A DNA stretch of 64,000 nucleotides from Micropterix aruncella. Its lineage: Eukaryota > Arthropoda > Insecta > Lepidoptera > Micropterigidae. Position 1 is the first letter of the stretch; each line of letters begins with the position of its first letter. The stretch spans positions 117,757 through 181,756 of the forward strand of contig CALYMY010000073.1 in assembly GCA_944548615.1 (NCBI GenBank), in the 5' to 3' direction. Under the pieces are notes generated by a model. It searched no databases, was not told the DNA's origin, and was given only the letters and a program-made list of their open reading frames with translations. Of the stretch, positions 33,097 to 46,900 are shown in pieces. The translations under genes were made by a program, and so were the position numbers.

Positions 33097-35415
33097 TTAG
33101 TACCGGCGTCGGGCGGGGCCAAGCGGGGCCGGGCGATGCCGAGCCGGACCTGAAATGAAATGACCTACCCTCAAATTTGAAAATTTCAATTTCATGCCAG
33201 ATCCTACCGGTGGTTTCATAAGGTTGCAACAGAAATATAGAAAAATATCTGACAAAACATATATAGAACTTCTCTGCCGATAGAGAAAAAACGCCAAATG
33301 GCCGACGGGCAAAAACACTGTTTTACAGACCAGGGTACCCGGGTTCGATACCCAGCCAGGACTCAATTTTTTTTTCGTTTTTTCTTCTCTTGATATTACC
33401 AAAATAGTATTAACATTTCAAAAAACACAATATTTTAGCTCTCTCTATTACAGTTCTTTTTTTTTCATCGAAAATACAAGTTTTAGTACCGGCGTCGGGC
33501 GGGGCCAAGTGGGGCCGGGCGATGCCGAGCCGGACCTGAAATGAAATGTCCTACCCTCAAATTTGAAAATTTAAATTTCATGCCAGATCCTACCGGTGGT
33601 TTCATAAGGTTGCAACAGAAATATAGAAAAATATCTGACAAAACATATATAGAACTTCTCTGCCGATAGAGAAAAAACGCCAAATGGCCGACGGGCAAAA
33701 ACACTGTTTTACAGACCAGGGTACCCGGGTTCGATACCCAGCCAGGACTCAATTTTTTTTTTCGTTTTTTGTTCTCTTGATATTACCAAAATAGTATTAA
33801 CATTTCAAAAAACACAATATTTTAGCTCTCTCTATTACAGTTCTTTTTTTTTCATCGAAAATACAAGTTTTAGTACCGGCGTCGGGCGGGGCCAAGCGGG
33901 GCCGGGCGATGCCGAGCCGGACCTGAAATGAAATGACCTACCCTCAAATTTGAAAATTTCAATTTCATGCCAGATCCTACCGGTGGTTTCATAAGGTTGC
34001 AACAGAAATATAGAAAAATATCTGACAAAACATATATAGAACTTCTCTGCCAATAGAGAAAAAACGCCAAATGGCCGACGGGCAAAAACACTGTTTTACA
34101 GACCAGGGTACCCGGGTTCGATACCCAGCGAGGACTCAATTTTTTTTTCGTTTTTTCTTCTCTTGATATTACCAAAATAGTATTAACATTTCAAAAAACA
34201 CAACATTTTAGCTCTCTCTATTACAGTTCTTTTTTTTTCATCGAAAATACAAGTTTTAGTACCGGCGTCGGGCGGGGCCAAGCGGGGCCGGGCGATGCCG
34301 AGCCGGACCTGAAATGAAATGACCTACTCTCAAATTTGAAAATTTCAATTTCATGCCAGATCCTACCGGTGGTTTCATAAGGTTGCAACAGAAATATAGA
34401 AAAATATCTGACAAAACATATATAGAACTTCTCTGCCGATAGAGAAAAAACGCCAAATGGCCGACGGGCAAAAACACTGTTTTACAGACCAGGGTACCCG
34501 GGTTCGATACCCAGCCAGGATTCAATTTTTTTTTCGTTTTTTCTTCTCTTGATATTACCAAAATAGTATTAACATTTCAAAAAACACAATATTTTAGCTC
34601 TCTCTATTACAGTTCTTTTTTTTTCATCGAAAATACACGTTTTAGTACCGGCGTCGGGCGGGGCCAAGCAAGGCCGGGCGATGCCGAGCCGGACCTGAAA
34701 TGAAATGTCCTACCCTCAAATTTGAAAATTTAAATTTCATGCCAGATCCTACCGGTGGTTTCATAAGGTTGCAATAGAAATAAAGAAAAATATCTGACAA
34801 AACATATATAGCACTTCTCTGCCGATAGAGAAAAAACGCCAAATGGCCGACGGGCAAAAACACTGTTTTACAGACCAGGGTACCCGGGTTCGATACCCAG
34901 CCAGGATTCAATTTTTTTTTTCGTTTTTTCTTCTCTTGATATTACCAAAATAGTATTAACATTTCAAAAAACACAATATTTTAGCTCTCTCTATTACAGT
35001 TCTTTTTTTTTTCATCGAAAATACAAGTTTTAGTACCGGCGTCGGGCGGGGCCAAGCGGGGCCGGGCGATGCCGAGCCTGACCTGAAATGAAATGTCCTA
35101 CCCTCAAATTTGAAAATTTAAATTTCATGCTAGATCCTACCGGTGGTTTCATAAGGTAGCAACAGAAATATAGAAAAATATCTGACAAAACATATATAGA
35201 ACTTCTCTGCCGATAGAGAAAAAACGCCAAATGGCCGACGGGCAAAAACACTGTTTTACAGACCAGGGTACCCGGGTTCGATACCCAGCCAGGACTCAAT
35301 TTTTTTTTCGTTTTTTCTTCTCTTGATATTACCAAAATAGTATTAACATTTCAAAAAACACAATATTTTAGCTCTCTCTATTACAGTTCTTTTTTTTTCA
35401 TCGAAAATACAAGTT
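33097..35415 (+). repeat. Six-monomer block, copy 1 (6566-bp offset)
   Basis: Anchors 33097, 33483 (extra T, TTTTTTGTTC), 33870 (CTGCCAATAG and CAGCGAGG), 34256 (CTACTCTC and AGGATTC), 34642 (AAGCAAGG, CAATAGAAATAAAG) and 35030 (GAGCCTGACC, GGTAGCAAC) recur in order exactly 6566 bp downstream. That is a spacing of 17 monomers. Confidence 0.88.
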
Positions 35416-35801
35416 TTAGTACCGGCGTCGGGCGGGGCCAAGTGGGGCCGGGCGATGCCGAGCCGGACCTGAAATGAAATGTCCTACCCTCAATGTTGAA
35501 AATTTAAATTTCATGCCAGATCCTACCGGTGGTTTCATAAGGTTGCAACAGAAATATAGAAAAATATCTGACAAAACATATATAGAACTTCTCTGCCGAT
35601 AGAGAAAAAACGCCAAATGGCCGACGGGCAAAAACACTGTTTTACAGACCAGGGTACCCGGGTTCGATACCCAGCCAGGACTCAATTTTTTTTTCGTTTT
35701 TTCTTCTCTTGATATTACCAAAATAGTATTAACATTTCAAAAAACACAATATTTTAGCTCTCTCTATTACAGTTCTTTTTTTTTCATCGAAAATACAAGT
35801 T

Positions 35802-38800
35802 TTAGTACCGGCGTCGGGCGGGGCCAAGCGGGGCCGGGCGATGCCGAGCCGGACCTGAAATGAAATGACCTACCCTCAAATTTGAAAATTTCAATTTCAT
35901 GCCAGATCCTACCGGTGGTTTCATAAGGTTGCAACAGAAATATAGAAAAATATCTGACAAAACATATATAGAACTTCTCTGCCGATAGAGAAAAAACGCC
36001 AAATGGCCGACGGGCAAAAACACTGTTTTACAGACCAGGGTACCCGGGTTCGATACCCAGCGAGGACTCAATTTTTTTTTCGTTTTTTCTTCTCTTGATA
36101 TTACCAAAATAGTATTAACATTTCAAAAAACACAACATTTTAGCTCTCTCTATTACAGTTCTTTTTTTTTTCATCGAAAATACAAGTTTTAGTACCGGCG
36201 TCGGGCGGGGCCAAGCGGGGCCGGGCGATGCCGAGCCGGACCTGAAATGAAATGTCCTACCCTCAAATTTGAAAATTTAAATTTCATGCCAGATCCTACC
36301 GGTGGTTTCATAAGGTTGCAACAGAAATATAGAAAAATATCTGACAAAACATATATAGAACTTCTCTGCCGATAGAGAAAAAACGCCAAATGGCCGACGG
36401 GCAAAAACACTGTTTTACAGACCAGGGTACCCGGGTTCGATACCCAGCCAGGACTCAATTTTTTTTTCGTTTTTTCTTCTCTTGATATTACCAAAATAGT
36501 ATTAACATTTCAAAAAACACAATATTTTAGCTCTCTCTATTACAGTTCTTTTTTTTTCATCGAAAATACAAGTTTTAGTACCGGCGTCGGGCGGGGCCAA
36601 GCGGGGCCGGGCGATGCCGAGCCGGACCTGAAATGAAATGTCCTACCCTCAAATTTGAAAATTTCAATTTCATGCCAGATCCTACCGGTGGTTTCATAAG
36701 GTTGCAACAGAAATATAGAAAAATATCTGACAAAACATATATAGAACTTCTCTGCCGATAGAGAAAAAACGCCAAATGGCCGACGGGCAAAAACACTGTT
36801 TTACAGACCAGGGTACCCGGGTTCGATACCCAGCCAGGACTCAATTTTTTTTTCTTTTTTTCTTCTCTTGATATTACCAAAATAGTATTAACATTTCAAA
36901 AAACACAATATTTTAGCTCTCTCTATTACAGTTCTTTTTTTTTCATCGAAAATACAAGTTTTAGTACCGGCGTCGGGCGGGGCCAAGCGGGGCCGAGCGA
37001 TGCCGAGCCGGACCTGAAATGAAATGTCCTACCCTCAAATTTGAAAATTTAAATTTCATGCCAGATCCTACCGGTGGTTTCATAAGGTTGCAACAGAAAT
37101 ATAGAAAAATATCTGACAAAACATATATAGAACTTCTCTGCCGATAGAGAAAAAACGCCAAATGGCCGACGGGCAAAAACACTGTTTTACAGACCAGGGT
37201 ACCCGGGTTCGATACCCAGCCAGGACTCAATTTTTTTTTCGTTTTTTCTTCTCTTGATATTACCAAAATAGTATTAACATTTCAAAAAACACAATATTTT
37301 AGCTCTCTCTATTACAGTTCTTTTTTTTTCATCGAAAATACAAGTTTTAGTACCGGCGTCGGGCGGGGCCAAGCGGGGCCGGGCGATGCCGAGCCGGACC
37401 TGAAATGAAATGACCTACCCTCAAATTTGAAAATTTCAATTTCATGCCAGATCCTACCGGTGGTTTCATAAGGTTGCAACAGAAATATAGAAAAATATCT
37501 GACAAAACATATATAGAACTTCTCTGCCGATAGAGAAAAAACGCCAAATGGCCGACGGGCAAAAACACTGTTTTACAGACCAGGGTACCCGGGTTCGATA
37601 CCCAGCCAGGACTCAATTTTTTTTTCGTTTTTTCTTCTCTTGATATTACCAAAATAGTATTAACATTTCAAAAAACACAATATTTTAGCTCTCTCTATTA
37701 CAGTTCTTTTTTTTTCATCGAAAATACAAGTTTTAGTACCGGCGTCGGGCGGGGCCAAGTGGGGCCGGGCGATGCCGAGCCGGACCTGAAATGAAATGTC
37801 CTACCCTCAAATTTGAAAATTTAAATTTCATGCCAGATCCTACCGGTGGTTTCATAAGGTTGCAACAGAAATATAGAAAAATATCTGACAAAACATATAT
37901 AGAACTTCTCTGCCGATAGAGAAAAAACGCCAAATGGCCGACGGGCAAAAACACTGTTTTACAGACCAGGGTACCCGGGTTCGATACCCAGCCAGGACTC
38001 AATTTTTTTTTCGTTTTTTGTTCTCTTGATATTACCAAAATAGTATTAACATTTCAAAAAACACAATATTTTAGCTCTCTCTATTACAGTTCTTTTTTTT
38101 TCATCGAAAATACAAGTTTTAGTACCGGCGTCGGGCGGGGCCAAGCGGGGCCGGGCGATGCCGAGCCGGACCTGAAATGAAATGACCTACCCTCAAATTT
38201 GAAAATTTCAATTTCATGCCAGATCCTACCGGTGGTTTCATAAGGTTGCAACAGAAATATAGAAAAATATCTGACAAAACATATATAGAACTTCTCTGCC
38301 GATAGAGAAAAAACGCCAAATGGCCGACGGGCAAAAACACTGTTTTACAGACCAGGGTACCCGGGTTCGATACCCAGCCAGGACTCAATTTTTTTTTCGT
38401 TTTTTCTTCTCTTGATATTACCAAAATAGTATTAACATTTCAAAAAACACAATATTTTAGCTCTCTCTATTACAGTTCTTTTTTTTTCATCGAAAATACA
38501 AGTTTTAGTACCGGCGTCGGGCGGGGCCAAGCGGGGCCGGGCGATGCCGAGCCGGACCTGAAATGAAATGACCTACCCTCAAATTTGAAAATTTAAATTT
38601 CATGCCAGATCCTACCGGTGGTTTCATAAGGTTGCAACAGAAATATAGAAAAATATCTGACAAAACATATATAGAACTTCTCTGCCGATAGAGAAAAAAC
38701 GCCAAATGGCCGACGGGCAAAAACACTGTTTTACAGACCAGGGTACCCGGGTTCGATACCCAGCCAGGACTCAATTTTTTTTTCGTTTTTTCTTCTCTTG

Positions 38801-39276
38801 ATATTACCAAAATAGTATTAACATTTCAAAAAACACAATATTTTAGCTCTCTCTATTACAGTTCTTTTTTTTTCATCGAAAATACAAGTTTTAGTACCGG
38901 CGTCGGGCGGGGCCAAGCGGGGCCGGGCGATGCCGAGCCGGACCTGAAATGAAATGTCCTACCCTCAAATTTGAAAATTTAAATTTCATGCCAGATCCTA
39001 CCGGTGGTTTCATAAGGTTGCAACAGAAATATAGAAAAATATCTGACAAAACATATATAGAACTTCTCTGCCGATAGAGAAAAAACGCCAAATGGCCGAC
39101 GGGCAAAAACACTGTTTTACAGACCAGGGTACCCGGGTTCGATACCCAGCCAGGACTCAATTTTTTTTTCGTTTTTTCTTCTCTTGATATTACCAAAATA
39201 GTATTAACATTTCAAAAAACACAATATTTTAGCTCTCTCTATTACAGTTCTTTTTTTTTCATCGAAAATACAAGTT
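35802..39276 (+). repeat. Nine-monomer higher-order repeat A, copy 3 (no insertion)
   Basis: Anchors 35802 (387 bp), 36189, 36575, 36961, 37347, 37733, 38119, 38505 and 38891 carry the same series as copies 1 and 2 with neither mobile element. The monomer at 36575 differs by having TTCAATTTC rather than TTAAATTTC. It therefore serves as the empty-site reference for both insertions. Confidence 0.88.
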
Positions 39277-39662
39277 TTAGTACCGGCGTCGGGCGGGGCC
39301 AAGCGGGGCCGAGCGATGCCGAGCCGGACCTGAAATGAAATGTCCTACCCTCAAATTTGAAAATTTAAATTTCATGCCAGATCCTACCGGTGGTTTCATA
39401 AGGTTGCAACAGAAATATAGAAAAATATCTGACAAAACATATATAGAACTTCTCTGCCGATAGAGAAAAAACGCCAAATGGCCGACGGGCAAAAACACTG
39501 TTTTACAGACCAGGGTACCCGGGTTCGATACCCAGCCAGGACTCAATTTTTTTTTCGTTTTTTCTTCTCTTGATATTACCAAAATAGTATTAACATTTCA
39601 AAAAACACAATATTTTAGCTCTCTCTATTACAGTTCTTTTTTTTTCATCGAAAATACAAGTT

Positions 39663-41982
39663 TTAGTACCGGCGTCGGGCGGGGCCAAGCGGGGCCGGGC
39701 GATGCCGAGCCGGACCTGAAATGAAATGACCTACCCTCAAATTTGAAAATTTCAATTTCATGCCAGATCCTACCGGTGGTTTCATAAGGTTGCAACAGAA
39801 ATATAGAAAAATATCTGACAAAACATATATAGAACTTCTCTGCCGATAGAGAAAAAACGCCAAATGGCCGACGGGCAAAAACACTGTTTTACAGACCAGG
39901 GTACCCGGGTTCGATACCCAGCCAGGACTCAATTTTTTTTTCGTTTTTTCTTCTCTTGATATTACCAAAATAGTATTAACATTTCAAAAAACACAATATT
40001 TTAGCTCTCTCTATTACAGTTCTTTTTTTTTCATCGAAAATACAAGTTTTAGTACCGGCGTCGGGCGGGGCCAAGTGGGGCCGGGCGATGCCGAGCCGGA
40101 CCTGAAATGAAATGTCCTACCCTCAAATTTGAAAATTTAAATTTCATGCCAGATCCTACCGGTGGTTTCATAAGGTTGCAACAGAAATATAGAAAAATAT
40201 CTGACAAAACATATATAGAACTTCTCTGCCGATAGAGAAAAAACGCCAAATGGCCGACGGGCAAAAACACTGTTTTACAGACCAGGGTACCCGGGTTCGA
40301 TACCCAGCCAGGACTCAATTTTTTTTTTCGTTTTTTGTTCTCTTGATATTACCAAAATAGTATTAACATTTCAAAAAACACAATATTTTAGCTCTCTCTA
40401 TTACAGTTCTTTTTTTTTCATCGAAAATACAAGTTTTAGTACCGGCGTCGGGCGGGGCCAAGCGGGGCCGGGCGATGCCGAGCCGGACCTGAAATGAAAT
40501 GACCTACCCTCAAATTTGAAAATTTCAATTTCATGCCAGATCCTACCGGTGGTTTCATAAGGTTGCAACAGAAATATAGAAAAATATCTGACAAAACATA
40601 TATAGAACTTCTCTGCCAATAGAGAAAAAACGCCAAATGGCCGACGGGCAAAAACACTGTTTTACAGACCAGGGTACCCGGGTTCGATACCCAGCGAGGA
40701 CTCAATTTTTTTTTCGTTTTTTCTTCTCTTGATATTACCAAAATAGTATTAACATTTCAAAAAACACAACATTTTAGCTCTCTCTATTACAGTTCTTTTT
40801 TTATCATCGAAAATACAAGTTTTAGTACCGGCGTCGGGCGGGGCCAAGCGGGGCCGGGCGATGCCGAGCCGGACCTGAAATGAAATGACCTACTCTCAAA
40901 TTTGAAAATTTCAATTTCATGCCAGATCCTACCGGTGGTTTCATAAGGTTGCAACAGAAATATAGAAAAATATCTGACAAAACATATATAGAACTTCTCT
41001 GCCGATAGAGAAAAAACGCCAAATGGCCGACGGGCAAAAACACTGTTTTACAGACCAGGGTACCCGGGTTCGATACCCAGCCAGGATTCAATTTTTTTTT
41101 CGTTTTTTCTTCTCTTGATATTACCAAAATAGTATTAACATTTCAAAAAACACAATATTTTAGCTCTCTCTATTACAGTTCTTTTTTTTTCATCGAAAAT
41201 ACACGTTTTAGTACCGGCGTCGGGCGGGGCCAAGCAAGGCCGGGCGATGCCGAGCCGGACCTGAAATGAAATGTCCTACCCTCAAATTTGAAAATTTAAA
41301 TTTCATGCCAGATCCTACCGGTGGTTTCATAAGGTTGCAATAGAAATAAAGAAAAATATCTGACAAAACATATATAGCACTTCTCTGCCGATAGAGAAAA
41401 AACGCCAAATGGCCGACGGGCAAAAACACTGTTTTACAGACCAGGGTACCCGGGTTCGATACCCAGCCAGGATTCAATTTTTTTTTTCGTTTTTTCTTCT
41501 CTTGATATTACCAAAATAGTATTAACATTTCAAAAAACACAATATTTTAGCTCTCTCTATTACAGTTCTTTTTTTTTTCATCGAAAATACAAGTTTTAGT
41601 ACCGGCGTCGGGCGGGGCCAAGCGGGGCCGGGCGATGCCGAGCCTGACCTGAAATGAAATGTCCTACCCTCAAATTTGAAAATTTAAATTTCATGCTAGA
41701 TCCTACCGGTGGTTTCATAAGGTAGCAACAGAAATATAGAAAAATATCTGACAAAACATATATAGAACTTCTCTGCCGATAGAGAAAAAACGCCAAATGG
41801 CCGACGGGCAAAAACACTGTTTTACAGACCAGGGTACCCGGGTTCGATACCCAGCCAGGACTCAATTTTTTTTTCGTTTTTTCTTCTCTTGATATTACCA
41901 AAATAGTATTAACATTTCAAAAAACACAATATTTTAGCTCTCTCTATTACAGTTCTTTTTTTTTTCAACGAAAATACAAGTT
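39663..41982 (+). repeat. Six-monomer block, copy 2
   Basis: Anchors 39663, 40049, 40436, 40822, 41208 and 41596 match those at 33097-35415 with constant offset. The A that interrupts the T-run near 40803 is private to this copy. The last member is 387 bp here and 386 bp in copy 1. Only copy 1 follows the LINE directly. Confidence 0.88.
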
Positions 41983-43911
41983 TTAGTACCGGCGTCGGGC
42001 GGGGCCAAGCGGGGCCGGGCGATGCCGAGCCGGACCTGAAATGAAATGACCTACCCTCAAATTTGAAAATTTCAATTTCATGCCAGATCCTACCGGTGGT
42101 TTCATAAGGTTGCAACAGAAATATAGAAAAATATCTGACAAAACATATATAGAACTTCTATGCCGATAGAGAAAAAACGCCAAATGGCCGACGGGCAAAA
42201 ACACTGTTTTACAGACCAGGGTACCCGGGTTCGATACCCAGCCAGGACTCAATTTTTTTTTCGTTTTTTCTTCTCTTGATATTACCAAAATAGTATTAAC
42301 ATTTCAAAAAACACAATATTTTAGCTCTCTCTATTACAGTTCTTTTTTTTTCAACGAAAATACAAGTTTTAGTACCGGCGTCGGGCGGGGCCAAGCGGGG
42401 CCGGGCGATGCCGAGCCGGACCTGAAATGAAATGACCTACCCTCAAATTTGAAAATTTCAATTTCATGCCAGATCCTACCGGTGGTTTCATAAGGTTGCA
42501 ACAGAAATATAGAAAAATATCTGACAAAACATATATAGAACTTCTCTGCCGATAGAGAAAAAACGCCAAATGGCCGACGGGCAAAAACACTGTTTTACAG
42601 ACCAGGGTACCCGGGTTCGATACCCAGCCGGGACTCAATTTTTTTTTCGTTTTTTCTTCTCTTGATATTACCAAAATAGTATTAACATTTCAAAAAACAC
42701 AATATTTTAGCTCTCTCTATTACAGTTCTTTTTTTTTCATCGAAAATACAAGTTTTAGTACCGGCGTCGGGCGGGGCCAAGCGGGGCCGGGCGATGCCGA
42801 GCCGGACCTGAAATGAAATGACCTACCCTCAAATTTGAAAATTTCAATTTCATGCCAGATCCTACCGGTGGTTTCATAAGGTTGCAACAGAAATATAGAA
42901 AAATATCTGACAAAACATATATAGAACTTCTCTGCCGATAGAGAAAAAACGCCAAATGGCCGACGGGCAAAAACACTGTTTTACAGACCAGGGTACCCGG
43001 GTTCGATACCCAGCCAGGACTCAATTTTTTTTTCGTTTTTTCTTCTCTTGATATTACCAAAATAGTATTAACATTTCAAAAAACACAATATTTTAGCTCT
43101 CTCTATTACAGTTCTTTTTTTTTCATCGAAAATACAAGTTTTAGTACCGGCGTCGGGCGGGGCCAAGCGGGGCCGGGCGATGCCGAGCCGGACCTGAAAT
43201 GAAATGACCTACTCTCAAATTTGAAAATTTCAATTTCATGCCAGATCCTACCGGTGGTTTCATAAGGTTGCAACAGAAATATAGAAAAATATCTGACAAA
43301 ACATATATAGAACTTCTCTGCCGATAGAGAAAAAACGCCAAATGGCCGACGGGCAAAAACACTGTTTTACAGACCAGGGTACCCGGGTTCGATACCCAGC
43401 CGGGACTCAATTTTTTTTTCGTTTTTTCTTCTCTTGATATTACCAAAATAGTATTAACATTTCAAAAAACACAATATTTTAGCTCTCTCTATTACAGTTC
43501 TTTTTTTTCATCGAAAATACAAGTTTTAGTACCGGCGTCGGGCGGGGCCAAGCGGGGCCGGGCGATGCCGAGCCGGACCTGAAATGAAATGACCTACCCT
43601 CAAATTTGAAAATTTCAATTTCATGCCAGATCCTACCGGTGGTTTCATAAGGTTGCAACAGAAATATAGAAAAATATCTGACAAAACATATATAGAACTT
43701 CTCTGCCGATAGAGAAAAAACGCCAAATAACCGACGGGCAAAAACACTGTTTTACAGACCAGGGTACCCGGGTTCGATACCCAGTCAGGACTCAATTTTT
43801 TTTTCGTTTTTTCTTCTCTTGATATTACCAAAATAGTATTAACATTTCAAAAAACACAATATTTTAGCTCTCTCTATTACAGTTCTTTTTTTTTCATCGA
43901 AAATACAAGTT

Positions 43912-46900
43912 TTAGTACCGGCGTCGGGCGGGGCCAAGCGGGGCCGGGCGATGCCGAGCCGGACCTGAAATGGAATGACCTACCCCCAAATTTGAAAATT
44001 TCAATTTCATGCCAGATCCTACCGGTGGTTTCATAAGGTTGCAACAGAAATATAGAAAAATATCTGACAAAACATATATAGAACTTCTCTGGCGATAGAG
44101 AAAAAACGCCAAATGGCCGACGGGCAAAAACACTGTTTTACAGACCAGGGTACCCGGGTTCGATACCCAGCCAGGACTCAATTTTTTTTTCGTTTTTTCT
44201 TCTCTTGATATTACCAAAATAGTATTAACATTTCAAAAAACACAACATTTTAGCTCTCTCTATTACAGTTCTTTTTTTTTCATCGAAAATACAAGTTTTA
44301 GTACCGGCGTCGGGCGGGGCCAAGCGGGGCCGGGCGATGCCGAGCCGGATCTGAAATGAAATGTCCTACCCTCAAATTTGAAAATTTCAATTTCATGCCA
44401 GATCCTACCGGTGGTTTCATAAGGTTGCAACAGAAATATAGAAAAATATCTGACAAAACATATATAGAACTTCTCTGCCGATAGAGAAAAAACGCCAAAT
44501 GGCCGACGGGCAAAAACACTGTTTTACAGACCAGGGTACCCGGGTTCGATACCCAGCCGGGACTCAATTTTTTTTTCGTTTTTTCTTCTCTTGATATTAC
44601 CAAAATAGTATTAACATTTCAAAAAACACAATATTTTAGCTCTCTCTATTACAGTTCTTTTTTTTTCATCGAAAATACAAGTTTTAGTACCGGCGTCGGG
44701 CGGGGCCAAGCGGGGCCGGGCGATGCCGAGCCGGACCTGAAATGAAATGACCTACTCTCAAATTTGAAAATTTCAATTTCATGCCAGATCCTACCGGTGG
44801 TTTCATAAGGTTGCAACAGAAATATAGAAAAATATCTGACAAAACATATATAGAACTTCTCTGCCGATAGAGAAAAAACGCCAAATGGCCGACGGGCAAA
44901 AACACTGTTTTACAGACCAGGGTACCCGGGTTCGATACCCAGCCAGGACTCAATTTTTTTTTCGTTTTTTCTTCTCTTGATATTACCAAAATAGTATTAA
45001 CATTTCAAAAAACACAATATTTTAGCTCTCTCTATTACAGTTCTTTTTTTTTCAACGAAAATACAAGTTTTAGTACCGGCGTCGGGCGGGGCCAAGCGGG
45101 GCCGGGCGATGCCGAGCCGGACCTGAAATGAAATGACCTACCCTCAAATTTGAAAATTTCAATTTCATGCCAGATCCTACCGGTGGTTTCATAAGGTTGC
45201 AACAGAAATATAGAAAAATATCTGACAAAACATATATAGAACTTCTCTGCCGATAGAGAAAAAACGCCAAATGGCCGACGGGCAAAAACACTGTTTTACA
45301 GACCAGGGTACCCGGGTTCGATACCCAGCCAGGACTCAATTTTTTTTTCGTTTTTTCTTCTCTTGATATTACCAAAATAGTATTAACATTTCAAAAAACA
45401 CAATATTTTAGCTCTCTCTATTACAGTTCTTTTTTTTTCATCGAAAATACAAGTTTTAGTACCGGCGTCGGGCGGGGCCAAGCGGGGCCGGGCGATGCCG
45501 AGCCGGACCTGAAATGAAATGACCTACCCTCAAATTTGAAAATTTCAATTTCATGCCAGATCCTACCGGTGGTTTCATAAGGTTGCAACAGAAATATAGA
45601 AAAATATCTGACAAAACATATATAGAACTTCTCTGCCGATAGAGAAAAAACGCCAAATGGCCGACGGGCAAAAACACTGTTTTACAGACCAGGGTACCCG
45701 GGTTCGATACCCAGCCAGGACTCAATTTTTTTTTCGTTTTTTCTTCTCTTGATATTACCAAAATAGTATTAACATTTCAAAAAACACAATATTTTAGCTC
45801 TCTCTATTACAGTTCTTTTTTTTTCAACGAAAATACAAGTTTTAGTACCGGCGTCGGGCGGGGCCAAGCGGGGCAGGGCGATGCCGAGCCGGACCTGAAA
45901 TGAACTGACCTACCCTCAAATTTGAAAATTTCAATTTCATGCCAGATCCTACCGGTGGTTTCATAAGGTTGCAACAGAAATATAGAAAAATATCTGACAA
46001 AACATATATAGAACTTCTCTGCCGATAGAGAAAAAACGCCAAATGGCCGACGGGCAAAAACACTGTTTTACAGACCAGGGTACCCGGGTTCGATACCCAG
46101 CGAGGACTCAATTTTTTTTTCGTTTTTTCTTCTCTTGATATTACCAAAATAGTATTAACATTTCAAAAAACACAACATTTTAGCTCTCTCTATTACAGTT
46201 CTTTTTTTTTCATCGAAAATACAAGTTTTAGTACCGGCGTCGGGCGGGGCCAAGCGGGGCCGGGCGATGCCGAGCCGGACCTGAAATGAAATGTCCTACC
46301 CTCAAATTTGAAATTTTAAATTTCATGCCAGATCCTACCGGTGGTTTCATAAGGTTGCAACAGAAATATAGAAAAATATCTGACAAAACATATATAGAAC
46401 TTCTCTGCCGATAGAGAAAAAACGCCAAATGGCCGACGGGCAAAAACACTGTTTTACAGACCAGGGTACCCGGGTTCGATACCCAGCCAGGACTCAATTT
46501 TTTTTTTGTTTTTTCTTCTCTTGATATTACCAAAATAGTATTAACATTTCAAAAAACACAATATTTTAGCTCTCTCTATTACAGTTCTTTTTTTTTCATC
46601 GAAAATACAAGTTTTAGTACCGGCGTCGGGCGGGGCCAAGTGGGGCCGGGCGATGCCGAGCCGGACCTGAAATGAAATGTCCTACCCTCAAATTTGAAAA
46701 TTTAAATTTCATGCCAGATCCTACCGGTGGTTTCATAAGGTTGCAACAGAAATATAGAAAAATATCTGACAAAACATATATAGAACTTCTCTGCCGATAG
46801 AGAAAAAACGCCAAATGGCCGACGGGCAAAAACACTGTTTTACAGACCAGGGTACCCGGGTTCGATACCCAGCCAGGACTCAATTTTTTTTTCGTTTTTT

